Assembly: GCA_003513895.1 (NCBI GenBank)
Contig: DOSU01000001.1
Span: 1,148 to 6,155, forward strand
Length of the DNA: 5,008 nt
Reading direction: 5' to 3'
DNA from: Rikenellaceae bacterium
Lineage (GTDB): Bacteria > Bacteroidota > Bacteroidia > Bacteroidales > UBA932
Made by a program: the position numbers and the translations under genes. Positions 1 through 5,008 of this stretch are shown here, piece by piece; within the stretch, counting starts at the first letter, position 1, and every line of letters starts with the position of its first letter. The notes under the pieces were generated by a model. That model was given only the letters and a program-made list of their open reading frames with translations. It was not told the DNA's origin and searched no databases.

Positions 1-1268
1 TCAAGTTCATTAAACAGCCTGGCGGTTTCGCGTTTGAATATGCCGAGGCCGGCAAGGGCATTTCCCAGTACCATTGAAAATACTCCGGGAATAAATCCAA
101 TGTAATAAATTGTTGGAGTAATAGCAGGTCGCACAACAGTTGGCATGAGCATTGTCGCGTTTTTCATCATTCCGGAAAGATCGATTCCTTGCGCATTGAG
201 AATAAAAACAATTGTAATTCCAATTGCTGTACCAATGAAAGAGCCTATAGTGCCAATCATCAGTGCCTCCCAAAGCAAAGTTTTGTAAATATGGCCCTTA
301 TCTTCGCCCAAAGCAATTCTTACGCCGAACTCTGTGTATCGCCTCAGCGCCCCCAAGAGTCCTCCGTTCCAGAGCACAATTGACATTGCAGCAACAAAAA
401 TGAATATCATCAGACCGCTTATTGCATTTGTATAATCGACCATCGAACCCATTCCGGGCTGTTCCTTGAGAGTAACCATCACAGGAGCAAACTCGTCTTT
501 GTCGCCTGCATATTTTGCATTGAATCTCTCTTTTACAGGGCTTGCCTCATCTTCTTCGTAATAAGTCGAAGGCAGGAAGCCAAGAATTTCTCCGGATGCG
601 CCCTCCATTCCAAAAGCACTTCTTGCGTCTTCAATATCAATCACAACCGCTCCCCTGTCCAGCCCTGCTGCTCCGAACCGAACTGTTCCGGATATAACGA
701 AGTTTGTAAATGCAAAACCGCCTTCCATTGTAGTACCAAAGAGAGTAAATGATTCTCCGGGGCTCACCTCAAAACGCTTTGCAAGGTCTTCGGATAAAAG
801 GCACTCTCCTCTTTTTGCAGGCAGATTTCCTCTAACCAAAGAGGCTGCAAGATTAAACCTCTCTGCCTCTTTTGAGCCGGGGCTTAGCAAATCCAGAGCC
901 CAGCCTATTACAGGCCCCTGCCCTCTTGTCTCTCCCAGAGAGTCCGGAAAATCGGCCAGTGCTCCAAAGCGGATTCTCGATACCCAGTCTATTGTTGGTT
1001 CGCTCTCTTTAAGCTCCTTTACAAGCATGTCGGCATCAAGAATTGCAAGATCGTTTGGAAACTGGTCGGCATCGGCAGCATATGCCCGGGTCATAACCTT
1101 AAGATCGCCTGTATTAATGTTTGAAGACAACTCTATAGAATCGCCCATAACTCCTTTTAACCAGCTGTAGAGGAAAACCGACAGCATTGCACCCAGTGCA
1201 ACTACAATTATCGGAAGAAGACTCCGGCCCCTGTCGTTTAAAATACCCTTAAGCAGAAATTTCTTCAT
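1..1268 (-). CDS. FtsX/LolC-E-type ABC transporter permease, second of two (3' end cut by window edge)
   Basis: Inner-membrane permease of the LolC/LolE/MacB superfamily, the likely partner of the upstream permease and ATPase. Hand translation from ATG at 1268 is open for 422 codons to the window edge. One membrane segment lies near residues 17-37, then a periplasmic domain of about 240 residues (38-278), then three more segments near 280-302, 331-357 and 388-410. This is the family's 1+3 topology. The cytoplasmic loop after segment 2 has the FtsX coupling motif (RRYTEFGVRIALGEDKG, 309-325), which normally contacts the ATPase. The end (FKRETARLFNEL) matches the family's C-terminal cytoplasmic tail, so probably only around ten residues are missing. 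Its ATG overlaps the previous stop as ATGA, a sign of translational coupling. Blocks such as KVMTRAYA (57-64) and DLLSPGSKEAERFN (126-139) resemble Bacteroidota permeases from memory; this was not searched. Substrate unknown. Confidence 0.9.
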   Translation of the reverse strand, partial: MKKFLLKGILNDRGRSLLPIIVVALGAMLSVFLYSWLKGVMGDSIELSSNINTGDLKVMTRAYAADADQFPNDLAILDADMLVKELKESEPTIDWVSRIRFGALADFPDSLGETRGQGPVIGWALDLLSPGSKEAERFNLAASLVRGNLPAKRGECLLSEDLAKRFEVSPGESFTLFGTTMEGGFAFTNFVISGTVRFGAAGLDRGAVVIDIEDARSAFGMEGASGEILGFLPSTYYEEDEASPVKERFNAKYAGDKDEFAPVMVTLKEQPGMGSMVDYTNAISGLMIFIFVAAMSIVLWNGGLLGALRRYTEFGVRIALGEDKGHIYKTLLWEALMIGTIGSFIGTAIGITIVFILNAQGIDLSGMMKNATMLMPTVVRPAITPTIYYIGFIPGVFSMVLGNALAGLGIFKRETARLFNEL

Positions 1269-2473
1269 AGCATTTTCCCCCTTAAAGCGTCTGTTGGTTT
1301 CATTTTGGAAATTTTTCTGGCAGGCAGATAGCTTACAACAAGCGAAGACAACACAACCAGAATTACAGTTGACAGTATCATCCCGGCACTGTAAAGAGGA
1401 ATAATCTTGTCGGCAATTGCAACTCCTGCCTGGTCGGTACCTTTTGGCATCGGAATTCCGTTGTACTGTATCCATTTCAAAAGCGGCAATCCCCAAACTG
1501 TGCCCAGTGCAATTGCAAGGACAGAGTGGATAGTCCCCTCTATTGTAAATATAGTCATCACTTTTAACCGTGTCATTCCAAGCGCGATATATGTTCCAAT
1601 CTCTTTTTGTCTTCTAAAAATTGAAAGTACCTGAGTGTCAAATATTGCAAGCAATGCAATGCAAAGTAAAAGAACAGATATAACCATCGAACCGCCCCGC
1701 TTTGCTGCAATTATATTGTCAATCTCTTCCATTAGAGCTTTTTCGTCTTCGTATTTCCACCCTTTGTAAAGTTTGCCGGTTTGCTCTCCACTGTAAAGCC
1801 TAATAAATTCGTCGCCAAGCACCATGTATGTTGCTTCATCCGGAAGGGCAATCATTGTTCTTAGCTCTTCAAGCGGAATCCATACCTGAGAAACATCAAC
1901 GGAAGGGACATTTGTTTTGAACACTCCAACGATTTTTACTTCTTTTGCATCAAAAGTTCCGTTTGAATCGCGCCACCTTACCAGCATCTGATCCCCAATT
2001 TTGAGTTTTGCCCCTTTTGCCATCCGGTCGCCAATAATTGCAGGGATAACACTATTGTCACCTGTAGCAATTGCAGAATCCAAAAGGCGTACGGGAAGTT
2101 TTAATATTGTTTGCTTCGGATCTATCCCTTTAAGCAGAACATTTACGAGCCTTCCGTTTGGATAGGCAGTCGCCTGAGTGATTAGCAGAGGAGTTATAAG
2201 TCCTTTCTCTATTTCGCTTCCGAAGGCACTGCTTGTGGCTGCGTGTGCATCGGCAAGAGTAAAGGGGACAAACTGGTCGAAAAGAGGATGGCTGAGCCTT
2301 CCGCTTCCCGACTCCCACGCTTTGGTATCGGTATGTGCCTGCTCGTTCCAGCCATCGAGCATTCCGTTGTAAAAAACTATCACAACAAAAGCAATCGACA
2401 AAACAGAGATGTTGAGCCAGGTCCTTTTGCCTGAACCCATGAGATTTCTGAAAGCCAGTTTTATTGATAACAT
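1265..2473 (-). CDS. FtsX/LolC-E-type ABC transporter permease, first of two
   Basis: Inner-membrane permease of the LolC/LolE/MacB superfamily, 402 residues from the chosen ATG. Membrane segments lie near residues 19-37, 262-284, 305-331 and 358-383, with a periplasmic domain of about 220 residues (40-258) between the first two. The loop after segment 2 (FRRQKEIGTYIALGMTRLK, 286-304) is the classic FtsX motif that couples to the ATPase. The tail YLPARKISKMKPTDALRG (382-399) is the family's PARKAAKLxPxEALR ending. The frame extends upstream to a TTG at 2497, inside the ATPase gene. I prefer ATG 2473 because the protein then starts MLSIKLAFRNL, the usual family N-terminus, and lies 4 nt after the ATPase stop. 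It has no MacB-type fused ATPase. Its sequence differs clearly from the second permease, so the two probably form a heterodimer like LolC/LolE. Substrate unknown. Confidence 0.93.
   Translation of the reverse strand: MLSIKLAFRNLMGSGKRTWLNISVLSIAFVVIVFYNGMLDGWNEQAHTDTKAWESGSGRLSHPLFDQFVPFTLADAHAATSSAFGSEIEKGLITPLLITQATAYPNGRLVNVLLKGIDPKQTILKLPVRLLDSAIATGDNSVIPAIIGDRMAKGAKLKIGDQMLVRWRDSNGTFDAKEVKIVGVFKTNVPSVDVSQVWIPLEELRTMIALPDEATYMVLGDEFIRLYSGEQTGKLYKGWKYEDEKALMEEIDNIIAAKRGGSMVISVLLLCIALLAIFDTQVLSIFRRQKEIGTYIALGMTRLKVMTIFTIEGTIHSVLAIALGTVWGLPLLKWIQYNGIPMPKGTDQAGVAIADKIIPLYSAGMILSTVILVVLSSLVVSYLPARKISKMKPTDALRGKML
1277..1283 (-). promoter_or_regulatory. Possible Shine-Dalgarno for the second permease
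   Basis: The minus strand reads AAGGGGG here, 8 nt before the ATG at 1268, inside the last codons of the first permease. It is the only purine-rich, G-rich start signal in the window; the other starts have A-rich leaders with no clear Shine-Dalgarno. It supports the 1268 start, but could simply reflect codons of the upstream gene. Confidence 0.35.
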
Positions 2474-2477
2474 AACA

Positions 2478-3185
2478 CTACTTTTTTCCAGTTTCAATTA
2501 TTTCGTCCTTTTCAACCATACCGTCTTTCAGATAAATTATACGGTCGAGATACTGCATAACCTTTTCGTCGTGGGTGGAGAATATGAATGTTGTACCCAG
2601 TTCCCTGTTAAGGCGCTTCATTGTTTGAACAATGTGGTGAGAATTTTTTGAATCCAGGTTTGCCGACGGTTCATCGGCCAGAACAAGTTGCGGTCTTTTA
2701 ACCATGGCCCGGGCTATTGCAACCCTTTGACATTCACCCCCGGATAGAGTTGATGGTTTTGATCGGGCTTTGTCTGTAAGTCCAACCCATTCCAGTGCCT
2801 CCATTACAGCTTTCTTCCTGTCGCTGCTGCTTATTTTCTGGAGAAGAAGAGCAAACTCTACATTGTCGTAAACTGTATAAACCGGCAGAAGATTATATGT
2901 CTGGAAAATAAAACCTATTCCGTGATTTCTAAGCAGAGCTGCCCCGCTATGGGAAAGGGTGTTTATCTTTTCCCCGAGGACAGTTGCTATGCCTTCGGTC
3001 GGAGAATCAAGCGAACCGATAATATTCAACAGTGTAGTCTTACCGGAGCCGCTCGGCCCTACGAGCCCGGCAAATTCTCCTTTTACGAAAGTGAGATTAA
3101 TGTTGCTGAGTGCTGTAAAATCTGTTTTTCCTGCAGGGAACCGCTTTGTAACCCCCTCAAGTTTTACGATTTGATTGTTGTCCAT
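2478..3185 (-). CDS. LolD/MacB-family ABC transporter ATP-binding protein
   Basis: Cytoplasmic ATPase subunit, 235 residues, the normal size for a stand-alone LolD-type nucleotide-binding domain. All catalytic motifs are intact: Walker A GPSGSGKTT (43-51, Lys49), Q-loop Gln95 in FQTYNLLP, signature LSGGECQRVAIARA (147-160), Walker B LVLADE (167-172, Glu172), D-loop SANLD (174-178) and switch His205 in STHD. The stretch FQTYNLLPVYTVYDNVEFALLL (94-115) is typical of the LolD/MacB/FtsE group that works with FtsX-like permeases, which fits the two permease genes that follow. The D-loop region reads DEPSANLD where DEPTANLD is usual, a conservative change. The ATG lies 1 nt after the stop of the barrel gene, and the stop is 4 nt before the first permease. 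An assignment to lolD itself is not justified, because lipoprotein sorting is unproven here. Confidence 0.96.
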   Translation of the reverse strand: MDNNQIVKLEGVTKRFPAGKTDFTALSNINLTFVKGEFAGLVGPSGSGKTTLLNIIGSLDSPTEGIATVLGEKINTLSHSGAALLRNHGIGFIFQTYNLLPVYTVYDNVEFALLLQKISSSDRKKAVMEALEWVGLTDKARSKPSTLSGGECQRVAIARAMVKRPQLVLADEPSANLDSKNSHHIVQTMKRLNRELGTTFIFSTHDEKVMQYLDRIIYLKDGMVEKDEIIETGKK

Positions 3186-3186
3186 A

Positions 3187-4401
3187 TCATTTTGTTTGGT
3201 GATTCATTACAAACATTATTTGAAACCCCTTTCCGGCCATTTGCATCCCTGTTCCACCGCTGCCGGGCAGCACAGAAGTTTCCGGATTTACAAAACCCAT
3301 AACATACAATTCGCCAACGCCGAAAGTATGTTTCCATCGAAGAAAATTATAAACCCCCTTGTTTTTCCAGTCGTAATAAAACATGTAATTTATGCTGTCG
3401 AACAACCCTATCGGATATCCTGCCGAAAATGCAGTAAGGTTTATTCTGTTTGCAAATTCAAAAGGTTTTAAATCATTGGAGAGCAGCATGTGTTCTGCTG
3501 TTACATTCAATCCGTTTCCTATTCCGAATGTGTAGTCGGCACCCAATGTAATCATCTCCTGATTTGTTAAGTTGCCTGTATATATCCTCTTGTTTATCCA
3601 GGCTGCTTCTGCCCAGAAACCGATAACATAGTCCAGCTTTATATCAAAACCGAATCTGTTTTCAGGTGTGCGATTCATTGTCGACATAAATATTGGAGGA
3701 CCTGCAATTCTTCTGTGAAATGTGAATCCCATCTCCCCGGAAGCAAGAGGCAACTGAACCCTTCCTCCAAACTCAATGCTTTTTGAAGCTGTTGTGCCAA
3801 TATCCCACGGGCGCTGTCCGTCGTTTCCGTACAAACCCCATATCCAAATGTTTGCATTGTTTTCAAAATAGTATCTGCCCAATGCGCCCCACACACCATC
3901 TGTAAGTTGAAACGGGTCACGGGGGTCAATTTTGTCGAACCACATGAGCGGCCTGAGCATCATTGCCGAACCAAAATTTATCTTTTGAAGCCCTACTCTT
4001 ATCTCTGCCTTGTCGGTAGCGATTTTTGCCCACCCGCGATAAAGTTTGGCGTTTGCACTCCACTGTGAATTACCCGACCGGTCAAATGAGCCGCTTCCGT
4101 AAATGTTTGCTGCCACTTCAAATCCAAAACGAAGTCCCGAAAAGGCACCTGCGCTTTGCTTCGTTGTTTTTGGAATAGTTTCAAATTCAAGTTGAGGCAG
4201 ATATCTGGCTCCAACCAGCCACGGCGATGCACTCCCGGATGAGAAGTTTACCCAGGTTATGAGCTGTCCTTTGTATTTTAATTGCGACTCTTTTGATACT
4301 GTTGCAGATGTATCTGACTTTTCCTGCGCACAAACAAAAGAGGACGGAACGAACCCCGCCAGACATAAAGCAACAACTAATTTTGCAATTTTACTTTTCA
4401 T
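3187..4401 (-). CDS. Secreted predicted outer-membrane beta-barrel (porin-like) protein
   Basis: A 404-residue exported protein of no family I can name. The N-terminus has a basic MKSK start, a hydrophobic core (IAKLVVALCLAGFV) and a likely signal peptidase I site VCA|Q after residue 25. Cys24 is not in a lipobox, so it is probably not a lipoprotein. The mature part has many short alternating amphipathic strands rich in Trp, Tyr, Phe and Gly (for example FGFEVAANIYG 92-102, IWIWGLYGNDG 185-195, FWAEAAWINKRIY 262-274, GFQIMFVMNH 392-401) and no helical membrane segment, as in outer-membrane barrels. A distinctive block, LRPLMWFDKIDPRDPFQLTDG (149-169), may be a constriction loop or plug-like element; that is a guess. 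An in-frame ATG at 4410 would add MFP. I prefer 4401 for the cleaner signal peptide. Either start overlaps the TetR gene (11 or 20 nt). Its place in the operon suggests it serves the ABC machine. Confidence 0.85.
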   Translation of the reverse strand: MKSKIAKLVVALCLAGFVPSSFVCAQEKSDTSATVSKESQLKYKGQLITWVNFSSGSASPWLVGARYLPQLEFETIPKTTKQSAGAFSGLRFGFEVAANIYGSGSFDRSGNSQWSANAKLYRGWAKIATDKAEIRVGLQKINFGSAMMLRPLMWFDKIDPRDPFQLTDGVWGALGRYYFENNANIWIWGLYGNDGQRPWDIGTTASKSIEFGGRVQLPLASGEMGFTFHRRIAGPPIFMSTMNRTPENRFGFDIKLDYVIGFWAEAAWINKRIYTGNLTNQEMITLGADYTFGIGNGLNVTAEHMLLSNDLKPFEFANRINLTAFSAGYPIGLFDSINYMFYYDWKNKGVYNFLRWKHTFGVGELYVMGFVNPETSVLPGSGGTGMQMAGKGFQIMFVMNHQTK

Positions 4402-5005
4402 TGGAAACATGTTTTATTTCGCATTCTCTTGGTGCAATTCCGAATGTCATAAGGTTTGTCATCTCTACAATCATTTCCTGAGTGTTTGAATAAAGAGAAT
4501 TAAGTTTTGGGTCGGCAATCAGTTCTGAGAAACCCCTGCTCATTGCAAGCAGAATCTCGGGTTTGAAGTCTTTTCGGAACACTCCTCTTGCCTGTGCGTC
4601 TTTAAACTCTTCCAGAATTCCTATCCATGTATCAGTTGTAAGCTTTATCATAAATTGCTGAAGTTCCGACCCCGGATCGTTGTAAATTTCCTCAACAAAT
4701 TCCCTGCTTATTTCCTTCGTCCCGTCCATTTTAAGGTGGATGATCCTCTGCATTTTAACCGCTACTGAAGTATCGTCTGTCAGAATTTTCCTGAAATTGT
4801 CCGTCCCCTCCGATACAACATTATTTAAAACCCGTTTTGTAAGCTCTGATTTATTTTCAAAATAACGGTAAAATGTCATTTTGCTTACTCCGGCCCTTTT
4901 GCAGATATCTTCAACAGATACTTTGCGGAATCCGTATTTCCACAAAAGTTCTCTCCCTGCTTCAAGCAGCTTATTTTCTGCGTTTTGACTAAATATCCTT
5001 GCCAT
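4391..5005 (-). CDS. TetR/AcrR-family transcriptional regulator
   Basis: Cytoplasmic DNA-binding regulator, 204 residues, a standard length for the family. The N-terminal TetR domain spans about residues 5-60. It has the helix-turn-helix VSVEDICKRAGVSKMTFYRYFENKSEL (29-55), including the hallmark GVSKMTFYRYFENK. The remainder (about 65-204) is the all-helical, poorly conserved ligand-binding and dimerization region, so the inducer cannot be guessed. The ATG at 5005 puts the usual number of residues ahead of the first helix. Only 3 nt lie upstream in the window and the frame stays open there, so a longer start is not strictly excluded. It is the first gene seen and its 3' end overlaps the barrel gene, so repressor and transporter genes are probably co-transcribed. 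Autorepression from an operator just beyond base 5008 is the natural expectation for this family; that operator is not in the window. Confidence 0.95.
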   Translation of the reverse strand: MARIFSQNAENKLLEAGRELLWKYGFRKVSVEDICKRAGVSKMTFYRYFENKSELTKRVLNNVVSEGTDNFRKILTDDTSVAVKMQRIIHLKMDGTKEISREFVEEIYNDPGSELQQFMIKLTTDTWIGILEEFKDAQARGVFRKDFKPEILLAMSRGFSELIADPKLNSLYSNTQEMIVEMTNLMTFGIAPRECEIKHVSNEK

Positions 5006-5008
5006 TCC

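Larger units (their letters stand above)
1..5005 (-). other. Probable single operon: tetR, barrel OMP, ABC ATPase, permease, permease
   Basis: Five genes in the same direction are joined by an 11-20 nt overlap, a 1-nt gap, a 4-nt gap and an ATGA overlap, in that order. No hairpin terminator or promoter-sized gap is present between them, so one transcript starting upstream of base 5008 is the simplest reading. The unit may continue left of base 1, because the last gene is cut there. Co-transcription is inferred from spacing, not measured. Confidence 0.8.

Noticed and set aside
10..273. 87-codon minus-strand open frame
   Set aside because: It is a shifted frame inside the second permease, whose true frame stays open through the whole region; its translation is low-complexity and looks like no protein family.
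1..1264. Apparent 1.2-kb region without a long closed reading frame, possibly a pseudogene or noncoding stretch
   Set aside because: Direct translation of the minus strand from ATG 1268 gives 422 uninterrupted codons with permease motifs; it only lacks a stop because it crosses the window edge.
2474..2497. TTG start that would add eight residues to the first permease
   Set aside because: It lies inside the ATPase gene, uses a rare start codon and adds a tail atypical of the family; ATG 2473 gives the usual N-terminus.
2922..3302. 126-codon plus-strand open frame
   Set aside because: It lies antisense across the ATPase start and the barrel gene end, both well supported, and shows no recognisable motifs or start signal.
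3675..4232. Two minus-strand open frames (3675-3929 and 3999-4232) inside the barrel gene
   Set aside because: They are shifted frames within the barrel coding sequence, with no start signal and no recognisable domain.
4325..4335. Cys24 of the barrel protein as a lipoprotein attachment site
   Set aside because: The preceding residues (S-F-V) do not form a lipobox, and VCA|Q is a good signal peptidase I site.
1..5008. RNA genes, CRISPR arrays, insertion sequences, attachment sites, long repeats, intrinsic terminators
   Set aside because: None seen by eye; coding sequence fills the window apart from a few bases, and no repeated or strongly palindromic block stood out.

Overview
The window holds five genes, all on the minus strand and packed head to tail with almost no spacer, so it reads as one operon running from about 5005 down past base 1. 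In transcription order they are: a TetR-family repressor (5005-4391), a secreted predicted outer-membrane beta-barrel protein (4401-3187), a LolD/MacB-type ABC ATPase (3185-2478), a first FtsX/LolC-type permease (2473-1265) and a second, different permease of the same superfamily (1268 to the left edge, lacking only its last residues). The second permease runs off the window without a stop codon; I translated it by hand and it is open for 422 codons. No intergenic gap exceeds 4 nt and three of the four junctions are overlaps or a 1-nt gap. There is no room for an internal promoter or terminator, and no stretch over 300 bases lacks a gene.

The source is a diderm (Gram-negative) bacterium, since it encodes a signal-peptide-bearing beta-barrel protein. 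Moderate GC, A-rich start regions that mostly lack a Shine-Dalgarno, a signal peptide ending in ...CA|Q, and a permease that resembles proteins I recall from Bacteroidota all point to that phylum. This is an inference, not a proven assignment.

Working model: the ATPase and the two unequal permeases form a heteromeric LolCDE/MacB-like (mechanotransmission-type) ABC machine in the inner membrane. The barrel protein is its probable outer-membrane partner, and the TetR protein senses an unknown ligand or envelope signal and controls the whole unit, including itself. There is no visible periplasmic adaptor (MFP), TolC or LolA-type carrier in the window. That makes the ABC-plus-barrel pairing the main point of interest. 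Substrate and direction of transport cannot be read from the sequence.
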